Shown one piece after another: positions 42,897 to 51,246 of a stretch of 57,621 nucleotides of DNA. Position numbers and translations under genes: made by a program. The stretch is from positions 1 through 57,621 of the forward strand of contig CAJJBH010000047.1 of assembly GCA_905182355.1 (NCBI GenBank). Reading direction: 5' to 3'. The stretch's first letter is position 1. The number at the start of each line of letters is the position of its first letter. Origin of the DNA: an uncultured Paracoccaceae bacterium. Its GTDB lineage: Bacteria > Pseudomonadota > Alphaproteobacteria > Rhodobacterales > Rhodobacteraceae. The notes beneath the pieces are model-generated. The model had not been told where the DNA came from. It saw only the letters and a list, made by a program, of their open reading frames with translations, and ran no database searches.

Positions 42897-43265
42897 ATGA
42901 GTGAACCAACCAAAGTCCTGTACAACGCTGAATGCCCCGTCTGTCGTTTTGAAATTGATAATTACCGCAGCTATGCGCAGAAATCTGATCTTGCGATCCG
43001 CTTTGACGATCTGAACAGCGATGCATTGGCCGCGTGGAATATCACATCGGACCAAGCGGCCCGCCGTCTATACGTAGCACATGAAGGTCAGCTTTATTCC
43101 GGCATACCCGCCTTTATCGTCTTGTGGCAAGAGATGCCGCGCTACAGGTTTCTGGCGCGGATCGTCAGCTTGCCAGGGCTGCATTGGTGCGCATGCAAAA
43201 CCTATGACCTCACGTTAGCACCCGCGATTTATCGTTGGCATCGCATCCGGCAACGGCGTAGATGA
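42897..43265 (+). CDS. DCC-family thiol-disulfide oxidoreductase-like protein (DUF393)
   Basis: A 122-residue DUF393 protein with the N-terminal CxxC signature YNAECPVCRFEI (residues 11-22) and the conserved YSGIPAFIVLW in the middle. The fold is thioredoxin-like; partners and substrate are unknown. A second pair CAC (near residue 98) is unusual. The start is ATG 42897; a TTG 18 bases earlier is in frame, and neither has a strong ribosome site. It precedes the HlyIII gene by 23 bases, probably in one transcript. Confidence 0.82.
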   Translation: MSEPTKVLYNAECPVCRFEIDNYRSYAQKSDLAIRFDDLNSDALAAWNITSDQAARRLYVAHEGQLYSGIPAFIVLWQEMPRYRFLARIVSLPGLHWCACKTYDLTLAPAIYRWHRIRQRRR

Positions 43266-43288
43266 AGCGACCCTATTAAGGCCGCACT

Positions 43289-43918
43289 ATGCAATACCCC
43301 ACCAGTAAATCCGAGACGATCGCAGACGGTGCTATCCACGCCATTTCAATCATCATCGGCTTGGTCGGGGCGGTCTGGTTGTGGTGTTACCTACCAATGT
43401 GGCGCAGCACCGAAATGTCTTGGGCTGTGGGGACGTACATCGTGATAATGGTGGCTGCCTTTGTCATCTCAGGCACCTATCACATGACGCCAATTTCCGT
43501 TCTACGTGTAAAACTTAGACGTGCCGATCATGCGATGATCTTTTTGCGTATTGCGTCCAGCCAGACCCCACTGATCATGATGATCAACACACCTTTTGCC
43601 TACACCGTTTTGGCGGGCGTTTGGGCCATTGCGCTCTACGGTTTCGTCCTGAAACTGTTCTTTTGGCAAGGTACAGGTGGCTCTTCGATGAAACTATACT
43701 TCGCAATGAGTTCATCGATGTTCCTGCTGATATGGCAAATGTGGGTAAAACTGGATCACGCAGCGCTTTGGCTGATCCTGATCGGTGGCGCAGTTTATGC
43801 AATCGGTGCGCTGATCTATTCGCGCAAAGACATGCCATATCGCTACCCCGTCTGGCATATCTTCGCGACAACAGCGTCCGCCGCCTTCTTCTTAGCAATC
43901 GTCATCGCAATCCGCTGA
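43289..43918 (+). CDS. Hemolysin III / PAQR family membrane protein
   Basis: A 209-residue seven-helix membrane protein of the HlyIII (YqfA, PAQR-like) family. The conserved residues are the H in DGAIHAISIIIG, the SGTYHM motif, RADHAMIFLRIA and the C-terminal PVWHIFA; the histidines and aspartate form a metal site as in adiponectin-receptor relatives. The function in bacteria is not settled, with membrane fluidity or lipid amidase roles proposed. Start ATG 43289. Confidence 0.9.
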   Translation: MQYPTSKSETIADGAIHAISIIIGLVGAVWLWCYLPMWRSTEMSWAVGTYIVIMVAAFVISGTYHMTPISVLRVKLRRADHAMIFLRIASSQTPLIMMINTPFAYTVLAGVWAIALYGFVLKLFFWQGTGGSSMKLYFAMSSSMFLLIWQMWVKLDHAALWLILIGGAVYAIGALIYSRKDMPYRYPVWHIFATTASAAFFLAIVIAIR

Positions 43919-43929
43919 TCATCCGAACA

Positions 43930-44280
43930 TCAAAGCGCGTCTAGATACGCCCGCACACAGGTTTGGACATGGCGAAACCGATCGCCGCCCAGATGTTTGC
44001 CACCATACCAACGGGTTACGACGATCAGGTGATCTTGCAGGCCTTCGCGTTCCAGCATCCGCACGATGATCATACCCGCGCCGCTTTCCCCGTCATCCGC
44101 CTTTAACGCGCCCGTCAAAGACAGCTGCACAGCCCATGTGTTGTGGGTCGCCTTGGCATAAGCTTTATCACGTTTCAGCACCTTCAGGGCCGCATCCACG
44201 CCAGCGCGATCCGTCACAGCACAGCCAGAAACCGCGTATTTCGATCCCTTATCGGTCAAGATTTGACCCATTAACTTCAT
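43930..44280 (-). CDS. YigZ/IMPACT (UPF0029) family protein, N-terminal-domain form
   Basis: A 116-residue protein with the UPF0029 signature: KATHNTWAVQLS, then DDGESGAGMIIVRMLEREGL and the highly conserved VVTRWYGGKHLGGDRF. E. coli YigZ is about 200 residues; here only the N-terminal domain is present, as in many Rhodobacteraceae, so this is not a truncation in situ. The function is unknown; the eukaryotic relative IMPACT modulates translation control. Start ATG 44280 (MKLMGQIL) preferred over a start 12 codons earlier. Confidence 0.85.
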   Translation of the reverse strand: MKLMGQILTDKGSKYAVSGCAVTDRAGVDAALKVLKRDKAYAKATHNTWAVQLSLTGALKADDGESGAGMIIVRMLEREGLQDHLIVVTRWYGGKHLGGDRFRHVQTCVRAYLDAL

Positions 44281-44390
44281 GGTAAGGTTTCCCAGACCTG
44301 CGTCCAAAGCCCGCACATGTTACAAAATCCTCATTAGAAGACCGAATTTTAGAATACTCACATTATACACATGAATTGGGGCCTTTAGTT

Positions 44391-44672
44391 ATGGGAATTT
44401 TCAATCTCTCACCCGTAATATTTGAAATGATCGGTGTCATCGGGTTTGGACTTTATGTTCTGAACTATGCCCTGCTGACCCTGCGCTATCTTAGCGGCCA
44501 TGATGTAGCATATTTCATTCTAAATCTTCTAGCCGCAGCCTTTGTGCTGGTTGGGCTTATGGCAAGTTTCAATCTGGCCTCAGCGCTAATCCAAGTCTTC
44601 TGGGTGGGCATGTCGCTGGCTGGAATTGCACTTAAATTTACACGACCACCGAACAACGCAACGCTTAGTTAA
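44391..44672 (+). CDS. Small membrane protein (CBU_0592-like)
   Basis: A 93-residue protein with three predicted membrane helices: IFEMIGVIGFGLYVLNYALL, YFILNLLAAAFVLVGLMASF, and ALIQVFWVGMSLAGIAL. The first helix pattern with G-F-x-L-Y matches the CBU_0592 family of small permease-like proteins. The role is unknown. The start is ATG 44391. Its last 8 bases overlap the end of the convergent protease gene. Confidence 0.75.
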   Translation: MGIFNLSPVIFEMIGVIGFGLYVLNYALLTLRYLSGHDVAYFILNLLAAAFVLVGLMASFNLASALIQVFWVGMSLAGIALKFTRPPNNATLS

Positions 44673-45384
44673 GCGTCGCAGCAGTGTTGCGAACCGTTTG
44701 GATGCGGGACGCGTTGGGTGGATGTGTGCCCAAGAAACGATCACCCGGATCAGGAATAAGGGTAAAGAACGCAGCCCCATTCAACGGTGAAAACCCAGCA
44801 TGGTGGGTAATCACAGTTCCCAAAGCATCGGCTTCCAACTCAAAATCCTTGGAATAACTACGCGCGCCAATTTGGGCTCCCAGCTTTGTCGCCTCGTCCA
44901 CACCCGCCGCCGATGCACCAGTCAGGGTCGCAAGGCCGGCAAAAATCACCGCACCCGCGACCGCATTTTTCTGCTGCCGCGCGATGTGCCCGCGAATGTG
45001 ATGGGCCGCTTCGTGCCCCATAACAAACGCCAGTTCATCGGCATTACGAGCCTCGTCAATCAGCTTAAGGGTGAAGGCAATCACAGGCCGATTGTTCTTG
45101 TCCAAAAATTGATAGGCATTTGAGGGCTGGCCAGCCCTGTCATCAATCACAATTCGAAAATCACAATTCACGCCCGATGTTCTGGACCGACATTCACGTT
45201 CCGCTACAGGTTCCACACGGGTCGTAACCTGCGCAAAAGCGCGCGCCGCTTGGCTACTTGAACCAATGGTTATCGCTCCAGCAACCACCGCGGGCGCATC
45301 CGCGCCAGTTTGGTTTACAGGGACCGTTTCGCATCCGGCACCCAATGCCAGCGCACAAAATCCAAACGTAATTCTTAAAAACAT
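44665..45384 (-). CDS. M48-family metalloprotease lipoprotein
   Basis: A 239-residue exported zinc protease. The signal peptide ends in a lipobox (LGAGC, Cys about residue 18), so it should be lipid-anchored. The zinc motif is MGHEAAHHIRGH (HExxH), and the third ligand glutamate lies in the DFELEADALG segment. Relatives such as BepA and LoiP maintain the outer membrane. The N-terminal SRTSGVNCDFRI pair of cysteines may form a disulfide. Start ATG 45384. Confidence 0.88.
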   Translation of the reverse strand: MFLRITFGFCALALGAGCETVPVNQTGADAPAVVAGAITIGSSSQAARAFAQVTTRVEPVAERECRSRTSGVNCDFRIVIDDRAGQPSNAYQFLDKNNRPVIAFTLKLIDEARNADELAFVMGHEAAHHIRGHIARQQKNAVAGAVIFAGLATLTGASAAGVDEATKLGAQIGARSYSKDFELEADALGTVITHHAGFSPLNGAAFFTLIPDPGDRFLGTHPPNASRIQTVRNTAATLN

Positions 45385-45588
45385 CAGACCCTCATCGAAA
45401 ACAACTTAACCGCCACTCTACCACCCGTCCGCGGCTCTGCCACCCCCCAGATCAACCGCGCGTCATCACATAAGCAGGATTACGGTCCCGAAAGAAAACG
45501 CGGTGCATCAGCGCAATTACATTGCCACGCCGCACGCTCTACGCCACAGTCGAAAAGGTTAAAGACGGCAACGTCATAGGAGAATATC

Positions 45589-46044
45589 ATGCGTAAGTTT
45601 TTGGTGGTGCTGGATGACAGCCACGAATGTTTGAACGCAATGCGCTTTGCGGCGATGCGTGCCGCACACACAGGCGCGGCTGTAGAAGTGCTGGCCGTCA
45701 TTCCACCGGATGAATTCAATCACTGGATTGGTGTCGGTGCCGTGATGCGCGAAGAAGCACGCGACCGCATCAACGCTCATTTCGAAGTCTTCGCCAAGTG
45801 GATGCGTGACAAACAGCAGATCGATCCTGAACTGGTCATTCGCGAAGGCGAAGCTGTCGCAGAGATCATCGCCCAAATTGCTGAAGATCCCGAAGTTGGA
45901 GTGTTGGTTTTAGGCGCTGGCACCAGCAACAAAGGCCCAGGACCAATCATAACCCAACTGACCAAAAGTGCAGGCAGCCTGCCGATCCCAATCACAATTG
46001 TGCCCGGCGACATCACCAAAGAAAAGCTAGAGGCTATTACGTAA
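45589..46044 (+). CDS. Universal stress protein (UspA family)
   Basis: A 151-residue UspA-fold protein. The N-terminus reads FLVVLDDSHECLNAMRFAA, with the conserved aspartate. VLVLGAGTSNKGPGPIITQL near residues 104-123 gives the Walker-like G-x2-G-x9-G(S/T) region in altered form, and PITIVPG closes the domain. ATP binding is plausible. It follows a clear AGGAG site. Context with the bd oxidase suggests expression under low oxygen or stress, but no FNR box is visible upstream. Confidence 0.87.
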   Translation: MRKFLVVLDDSHECLNAMRFAAMRAAHTGAAVEVLAVIPPDEFNHWIGVGAVMREEARDRINAHFEVFAKWMRDKQQIDPELVIREGEAVAEIIAQIAEDPEVGVLVLGAGTSNKGPGPIITQLTKSAGSLPIPITIVPGDITKEKLEAIT

Positions 46045-46061
46045 AGGGGCCGCCCAAGTGG

Positions 46062-46082
46062 GGTGGATAAAACCCACCTTTT
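46062..46082 (+). terminator. Terminator after the universal stress gene
   Basis: GGTGG (46062-46066) pairs with CCACC (46074-46078) around an A-rich loop, followed by TTTT. A short stem, so of moderate strength. Confidence 0.5.
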
Positions 46083-46551
46083 GGATCGACCCTCGAATGG
46101 CGGCTTCGAGCCCTAATTTCCAATCCTGCGTGCCAGCTAATGTCGACTTTTGGGAAACATAAAAGTCACACCAGAAGATTTGTTCCAAAGCTGGCGTTGG
46201 GTGCAGATGGCGGTGCTGCTTAGCACCATTGCATTTGCGGATATTCGTACCGAAATTGCCATTCTGTGCCGTTAAGTCAAAGTCGCCAATGAGTGAGGCG
46301 ACCTTGAAAAGTAATGGCACTCTTGCTTTCAATTTGACCCTAGCAGGAAACGACGCGGCCGCTGATCACCTGTCTACCCACCCGAACATCATCAAACTAA
46401 GTGCACGCACTGTGAGGCTGGCCAAACAGGAAAAAAGTTACGGATGCAGTCAGAGGTCTTTCTATCGCGCGAGTTGGAACATCTGTCGAACAAGTTAGGC
46501 TCACTGTTTCACACGCCCTTGGCCTTTGACGCCTCAATTAATGTGGTGCAC
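46083..46551. other. Gene-free stretch between the stress gene and the bd oxidase operon
   Basis: About 470 bases. Short open frames exist on both strands but lack ribosome sites and resemble no family. The sequence could be decayed coding DNA. No inverted terminal repeats or transposase motifs were seen. Confidence 0.5.
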
Positions 46552-46662
46552 CTAAGGCATGATCGCTAAGCGTATTGCGTATGCCACGGCGCCAAGGGCG
46601 AGTACACTTACGATCCATATGGTGACGAACCACCCAATCTTCTTTAGGAGCGGTGAGTGCAT
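46552..46662 (-). CDS. DUF2474 small membrane subunit of the bd oxidase
   Basis: A 36-residue protein, MHSPLLKKIGWFVTIWIVS then a second half of one membrane helix ending YAIRLAIMP. The basic start, GWF motif and single helix match DUF2474, the CydX-like small subunit found after cydB in cyanide-insensitive-type oxidases. The ATG shares its A with the cydB stop (TGATG), so it is translationally coupled. It is too short for ordinary gene callers. Confidence 0.85.
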   Translation of the reverse strand: MHSPLLKKIGWFVTIWIVSVLALGAVAYAIRLAIMP

Positions 46663-47663
46663 CAGTGATACCCCTCTGTCGGATCGACTTTTCCACGGAA
46701 TACCCAGTAGGCGTAGGCCGTGTAAGCCAAGATCATCGGCACTAGAACGACCGTTCCGACAAGAGCGAATTTTAGGCTTTTGTCAGGGGCCGCTGCATCA
46801 ACAATTGTCAGGCTTGGGGGCACGATATTGGGATAAAAACTAATTCCGATGCCGATAAAACAAAGCACAAAGATACAAATTGTCGCCGGAAACGGCTGTC
46901 CGTCCTTACCTGCGTTCAAGCCAGCAAACAAAGCCCAAGCTGCAAACAGCATAGCACCAGGCATCAATACGCTAAAGATGCTGCCGGGTAGGTTGAGCCA
47001 ACGGTTGAAATATTCTGGATCTTGAAACGGTGTCAGAATGCTGACGACACCGATGAATCCAAGCGTTGCCGCCCCAAGCCACCAAGCATAGCCTTGCATT
47101 CTGCGCTGCAGATCACCTTCAGTCTTGAGGATGATCCATGTGGCACCAAGCAAAGCATATCCAACCACAACAGCAACTCCTGTGAGGATTGAAAACGTGC
47201 TGAGCCAGTCCCACCAACCGCCAGAATAAGCGCGCCCGGTGATCTCGACCCCCTGAACCAAAGCCCCAAGTGCGATACCTTGCATAAAGGCAGCAACAAT
47301 TGATCCGCCAAAAAATGCGACATCCCAAACAGGTTTCCAACGTTCTGTCCGCCACCGGTATTCAAATGCGACGCCGCGAAAAATCAGTGCCAGCAGCATC
47401 AAAATAATGGGCATGTAGAGCGCGGGCATGATGATTGCATAGGCCAACGGGAAAACGGCGAACAATCCGCCACCCCCCAGCACCAGCCACGTCTCGTTTC
47501 CGTCCCAGATGGGAGCGATAGAGTTCATCATTGTGGATTTTTCCCTCTCACCTTCAGCGAAAGGGCACAAGATGCCGACACCAAGGTCGAAGCCATCAAG
47601 GATGACGTAGGTCAGCACAGCAAATGCAATGATGCCGGCCCAGATAAAAGAAAGTTCAAACAT
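46662..47663 (-). CDS. cydB: Cytochrome bd-type ubiquinol oxidase subunit II
   Basis: A 333-residue membrane protein with about eight or nine helices. It opens MFELSFIWAGIIAFAVLTYVI-type sequence (shortened: LSFIWAGIIAFAVL), followed by DGFDLGVG, the conserved acidic segment, and WDGNETWLVLGGGGLFA. It ends WVFRGKVDPTEGYH. It supports the heme subunit and forms the heterodimer. Located 11 bases after cydA and coupled to the DUF2474 gene. Confidence 0.95.
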   Translation of the reverse strand: MFELSFIWAGIIAFAVLTYVILDGFDLGVGILCPFAEGEREKSTMMNSIAPIWDGNETWLVLGGGGLFAVFPLAYAIIMPALYMPIILMLLALIFRGVAFEYRWRTERWKPVWDVAFFGGSIVAAFMQGIALGALVQGVEITGRAYSGGWWDWLSTFSILTGVAVVVGYALLGATWIILKTEGDLQRRMQGYAWWLGAATLGFIGVVSILTPFQDPEYFNRWLNLPGSIFSVLMPGAMLFAAWALFAGLNAGKDGQPFPATICIFVLCFIGIGISFYPNIVPPSLTIVDAAAPDKSLKFALVGTVVLVPMILAYTAYAYWVFRGKVDPTEGYH

Positions 47664-47674
47664 CGTAAGGCTCC

Positions 47675-49087
47675 TTATTCGCCTGGAATTGAATCGGGGT
47701 CAGTTTGCATAATCGGGGTGATGCCGGCTGTACGGATGGGCCCCTCTTTGAGCAGTGGGTCGGGTTTGCTTGTCGGGGCGTTCATCATACGCAGTATGTA
47801 AAAAGTACCCGCGCCAAAGACAAAAAAGTAGACCACGATAAATGCTATCAGCGAGGCTGCCACCGCAGGTGCCGCGACGGGCCCAAGACTGTCTGACGTC
47901 CGTAAGACACCGTAAACAGTAAAGGGTTGTCGCCCAACTTCGGTAGTGATCCATCCCGCAAGAACAGCTACGAATCCCATTGGCCCCATTAAAATGGCGG
48001 CACGGTGCAGCCACTTATCCTCATACAAGCGTCCGCGCATCCGGCGAAGCACGCTCCATGCACCAAGACCAAGCATTGCAAAGCCGAGGGCAACCATGAT
48101 GCGGAAGCTCCAGAAAAGGATTGCTGCTGGCGGCTCATCTTCGTCTGGAATCATATCTAGACCGTCAAGTGGGGCACCCCATTCGTGTCTCAGGATCAAG
48201 CTGGAAACTTGAGGAATCTGGATTGCATAATCGATCCGTTTTTCTTTTGGATTTGGAATCCCGAACAGGATCAGAGGCGCACCATGAGGATGGCTGTCAT
48301 AGTGACCTTCCATCGCCATGACTTTGGCTGGCTGGTGTTCAAGTGTATTGATCCCGTGAAAATCGCCGGCAATAATTTGCAGTGGGGTGACAACGATCAG
48401 CATCCACATTGCCATGGAAAACATCCGGCGTGCGGGACCGTCTTCGCGATTACGCAGAAGATGAAGGCCACCCACACCACCAACAACAACAAGTGCGACA
48501 GTCAGATAGGCGGCAAGCACCATGTGAACCAAGCGATAGGGGAAGGATGGGTTGAAAACGATCGCCCACCAGTCTTCAGGATAAAACTGGCCAAGTTCGT
48601 TGATACTGTATCCAGCCGGTGTCTGCATCCAAGAGTTCACAGATAGAATCCAGGTTGCGGACATCAATGTCCCGAAAGCAACCATTGCGGTGGCAAACAT
48701 ATGAAGCCTGTTACCCACACGTTCCCGCCCAAAAAGCATGATGCCCAGAAATCCAGCTTCAAGAAAAAATGCCGACAAGACTTCGTACGCCATAAGGGGC
48801 CCAAGAACCGGACCCGTTTTATCAGAGAAAACCGACCAGTTTGTTCCGAATTGATACGACATTACGATGCCTGACACGACACCCATGCCAAAGGCGACGG
48901 CAAATATCTTCTTCCAGTAATTGAACAATATCAGATAGGTTTCATCCTTTGTCCGTAACCATAGGCCGTTCAGAACGGCCAGATAGCTTGCCAATCCGAT
49001 TGAGAAGGCAGGGAAAATGATGTGGAACGAGATGGTGAACGCGAATTGAATGCGCGCTAAGGTCTCAGCGGTGAAGCCGTCTAGCAT
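47675..49087 (-). CDS. cydA: Cytochrome bd-type ubiquinol oxidase subunit I (cyanide-insensitive type)
   Basis: A 470-residue heme subunit. LARIQFAFTISFHIIFPA carries the heme b595 His, the GRE quartet region appears in LFGRERVG, and the heme b558 Met region is near GDFHGINTLEHQPAKVMAMEG. The quinol loop is short, as in the CIO (CioA) branch, whose members resist cyanide and sulfide. It reduces oxygen to water with quinol. The start is ATG 49087 (MLDGFTAET) with GAGG upstream; 13 further residues are in frame. It faces the Rrf2 regulator gene across 277 bases. Confidence 0.93.
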   Translation of the reverse strand: MLDGFTAETLARIQFAFTISFHIIFPAFSIGLASYLAVLNGLWLRTKDETYLILFNYWKKIFAVAFGMGVVSGIVMSYQFGTNWSVFSDKTGPVLGPLMAYEVLSAFFLEAGFLGIMLFGRERVGNRLHMFATAMVAFGTLMSATWILSVNSWMQTPAGYSINELGQFYPEDWWAIVFNPSFPYRLVHMVLAAYLTVALVVVGGVGGLHLLRNREDGPARRMFSMAMWMLIVVTPLQIIAGDFHGINTLEHQPAKVMAMEGHYDSHPHGAPLILFGIPNPKEKRIDYAIQIPQVSSLILRHEWGAPLDGLDMIPDEDEPPAAILFWSFRIMVALGFAMLGLGAWSVLRRMRGRLYEDKWLHRAAILMGPMGFVAVLAGWITTEVGRQPFTVYGVLRTSDSLGPVAAPAVAASLIAFIVVYFFVFGAGTFYILRMMNAPTSKPDPLLKEGPIRTAGITPIMQTDPDSIPGE

Positions 49088-49298
49088 GGCGTTAGCCTCT
49101 ATCAAAAGATGTGTGACCTCCACCAAAGGCGAGGGCCGTGTTTTCGTTTAGTTATTTTGCGGGTCAAAATCAGCGACTGCAGTCAAATTCTGGCCATTGC
49201 GATCAATTTGGGACCGATAATTCCCAAAAATAATATCATCGAAATAATCCTTTTGTTGCGTTTGACCGATGCCTACCAGAGTTTTGCGGCCTTATTCA

Positions 49299-49332
49299 GT
49301 GACAAGGTCACAGAACTTGCGAATAACTTATA
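49299..49332 (+). promoter_or_regulatory. Two-part promoter element of the regulator genes (GTGAC site plus ATAACTTATA)
   Basis: GTGAC-AAG-GTCAC (49299-49311) is a perfect palindrome with Crp/Fnr-type GTGA half sites. ATAACTTATA begins at 49323, exactly 42 bases before the Rrf2 start. The same pair occurs at 50524-50560 in front of the sulfide-oxidation cluster. Confidence 0.65.
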
Positions 49333-49364
49333 TCCATAATATATGTTTGATTGTGGAGGATAAA

Positions 49365-49835
49365 ATGAAACTCACTGCTTATTCCAATTACGCCCTGCGT
49401 TCGCTTCAACTTGCCGCACTCAAAGCCCCGAACCGTATCAAAGTCGATGATGTTGTGCAGATCCACGGCCTTGCGCGGCCCCATATCGTAAAGATCGTTC
49501 ATGAGCTTGGACGCGCTGGGTATTTGGAAACAATCCGTGGACGTGGAGGCGGGTTCCGTTTGGCCCGGCCTGCGGCGGAGATCGTGATCGGCGATGTCGT
49601 GCGCATGACCGAAGGTCCGCTTGAACTGGTCGAGTGCTTCAATCCCGCGAAAAACACCTGTCCTCTGATCGGAATCTGCAAGCTGTCCCGCGCACTACAA
49701 ACTGCGACAAAGGCTTTTATGGCGGTGCTTGATGATCTCACTTTGGCAGATATTGCATCTAATCGGGCCGAGCTTCTGGCACGGATTGCGCCTATTGAAG
49801 AAGGTATCGTCGCACCGATGCGCCTGACCCAATGA
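49365..49835 (+). CDS. Rrf2 family regulator with three cysteines (NsrR/IscR-like)
   Basis: A 156-residue winged-helix regulator: MKLTAYSNYALRSLQLAAL at the N-terminus, then VVQIHGLARPHIVKIVHEL as recognition region and the wing GRGGGFRLARP. Three cysteines (CFNPAKNTCPLIGIC, spacing CX7CX5C) are placed where IscR, NsrR and RsrR hold an iron-sulfur cluster, so it probably senses NO, redox or sulfur state. The start is ATG 49365 after GGAGGA. It overlaps the Crp-type gene by 4 bases. Confidence 0.92.
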   Translation: MKLTAYSNYALRSLQLAALKAPNRIKVDDVVQIHGLARPHIVKIVHELGRAGYLETIRGRGGGFRLARPAAEIVIGDVVRMTEGPLELVECFNPAKNTCPLIGICKLSRALQTATKAFMAVLDDLTLADIASNRAELLARIAPIEEGIVAPMRLTQ

Positions 49836-50497
49836 ATGCCATTGACTGGACAGAACGGTTCAAGGGGACCATGGCCCTGCCGCGTCCTGTGCGTGACAGG
49901 CTTCTCAATGTGGCACTCATTCGGGATCACAAGAAGGGTTATCAGGTTTTCGGACCGGAAAATGTGCCGGACAGTCTGATCTTTCTCTACGATGGAACGA
50001 TCCGTGTTTCACAGACCTCTGGCAATGGGCGGGATATTGTTCTGTACCGCGTCGATGCTGGAGAAAGCTGCGTTCTGACAACTGCCTGCATGTTGGCAGA
50101 AGAGGCATATAACGCGGAAGGAATCGCAGAATCTGACATCAAGGTGGTGGTATTACCTAAAATGTCGTTCGATCGGCTGGTCGCTGAGGAACCAGCTTTC
50201 CGATCGTTTGTGTTCGCCACATATTCGCGCCGCTTGATCGATCTGTTGCGGGTGGTAGACGATGTCGCTTTTGGACGGATTGATGTGCGTCTCGCCGAAC
50301 GGCTGTTGGTCTTGGCGGGTGGTGACAGAGAAATTGCCGCCACACATCAGGAAATCGCCAGCGAGCTTGGGACTGCGCGCGAAGTCATCTCACGTGTTCT
50401 GCATGATTTTCAAGAACGCGGCCTTATCGTGCAATCCCGCGGGCGTATCACATTGTCGGCTAAACCTGCTTTGCGCGCGATTGCGGAAAGCGATTAG
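49832..50497 (+). CDS. Crp/Fnr family transcriptional regulator
   Basis: A 221-residue regulator: a cyclic-nucleotide-binding beta-roll (about 10-120), a dimer helix, and a C-terminal helix-turn-helix with THQEIASELGTAREVISRVL. The four cysteines of oxygen-sensing Fnr are absent; two cysteines occur in GESCVLTTACML, a pattern seen in Fnr-like regulators of sulfide and nitrogen genes. Coupled to the Rrf2 gene (ATGA overlap). GTGA-type palindromes before both local operons are plausible targets. Confidence 0.9.
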   Translation: MNAIDWTERFKGTMALPRPVRDRLLNVALIRDHKKGYQVFGPENVPDSLIFLYDGTIRVSQTSGNGRDIVLYRVDAGESCVLTTACMLAEEAYNAEGIAESDIKVVVLPKMSFDRLVAEEPAFRSFVFATYSRRLIDLLRVVDDVAFGRIDVRLAERLLVLAGGDREIAATHQEIASELGTAREVISRVLHDFQERGLIVQSRGRITLSAKPALRAIAESD

Positions 50498-50523
50498 TTA
50501 GAATCGCATTTTTTGCCCGTTAG

Positions 50524-50560
50524 GTGACAATATCACTGAAGTGAAGGTCGATAACTTATA
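50524..50560 (+). promoter_or_regulatory. Two-part promoter element of the sulfide-oxidation cluster
   Basis: GTGA-CAATA-TCAC (50524-50536) and ATAACTTATA (50551-50560). The latter lies exactly 42 bases before the DUF2892 start, matching the arrangement at 49299-49332. A strong AGGAGG site follows at 50582-50587. Confidence 0.65.
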
Positions 50561-50592
50561 CTTGTTAGTTAACTTAAGCCTAGGAGGACGAC

Positions 50593-50808
50593 ATGACTAA
50601 CAACGTTGGAACCATCGACCGTATTCTGCGCGCTGCTTTAGGCGTGGTTTTGCTTTATCTTGCCTTTTTTAGCGGTCTGTCGCTGTTTGCGGCTCCGCTG
50701 TTCAAATATGGTGCTGCATCGATCGGCATTGTGATGTTCGCAACATCAACGCTGAAGATGTGCCCGATCTATTCGATCCTTGGCCTTAAAACCTGCAAGG
50801 ACTGCTAA
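50593..50808 (+). CDS. DUF2892 inner-membrane protein (YgaP C-terminal-like)
   Basis: A 71-residue protein: NVGTIDRILRAALGVVLLYL, then a second helix around FKYGAASIGIVMFATSTL and the C-terminal CPIYSILGLKTCKDC with three cysteines. It matches DUF2892, which elsewhere forms the membrane part of the rhodanese YgaP and is common at sulfide-oxidation loci. The cysteines may pass persulfide. First gene of the cluster; it ends one base before the next start. Confidence 0.9.
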   Translation: MTNNVGTIDRILRAALGVVLLYLAFFSGLSLFAAPLFKYGAASIGIVMFATSTLKMCPIYSILGLKTCKDC

Positions 50809-50809
50809 G

Positions 50810-51241
50810 ATGGAAACACTGTTCACACCATTCGCATCCCTTGGCGGGGGTGCATTGATCGGTCTTGGAGCTGTCCTACTTATGCTGGGTTTGGGGCGTA
50901 TTTTTGGCGCTACGGGCATTATGTCCGGCCTCGTCTTTGCAGAAAACAGTTCCGAGTTTTCTTGGCGCGCCGCGATGGTTTTTGGCATGATCCTGTCACC
51001 CGGTCTGATCTTCTTGGTCACTGGTAAAATGCCTGAATTTTCGGTGCCCGTCAGCCCCCTGATGATTGCCATCGGTGGCGTGATCGTCGGATTTGGCGCA
51101 AGCCTTGGGTCCGGTTGCACCTCTGGCCATGGCGTTTGCGGTTTGTCGCGTCTTTCCGTGCGCTCGATCGTGGCTGTTCCAACCTTCATGGTGACTGCTG
51201 CTATCACTGTTTACCTAATCCGCCACGTGTTTGGAGCCTGA
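50810..51241 (+). CDS. YeeE/YedE family transporter, first half
   Basis: A 143-residue membrane protein with four helices and the signature GFGASLGSGCTSGHGVCGLSR, given here in part as GSGCTSGHGVCG, holding the conserved cysteine. YeeE/YedE proteins import thiosulfate in E. coli; the split pair here is typical of sulfide loci (PmpA/PmpB type). The start is ATG 50810. It lies 5 bases before the second half, so the two probably form one channel. Confidence 0.92.
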   Translation: METLFTPFASLGGGALIGLGAVLLMLGLGRIFGATGIMSGLVFAENSSEFSWRAAMVFGMILSPGLIFLVTGKMPEFSVPVSPLMIAIGGVIVGFGASLGSGCTSGHGVCGLSRLSVRSIVAVPTFMVTAAITVYLIRHVFGA

Positions 51242-51246
51242 AGCCA

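Noticed and set aside
46027..46498. Two frames of about 90-100 residues on opposite strands after the universal stress gene
   Set aside because: They overlap each other, have no ribosome sites and match no family; the stretch is reported as gene-free.
49180..49215. Possible Fnr box (ATTGCGATCAA) upstream of cydA
   Set aside because: The TTGAT-N4-ATCAA spacing is not met; only one half site fits.
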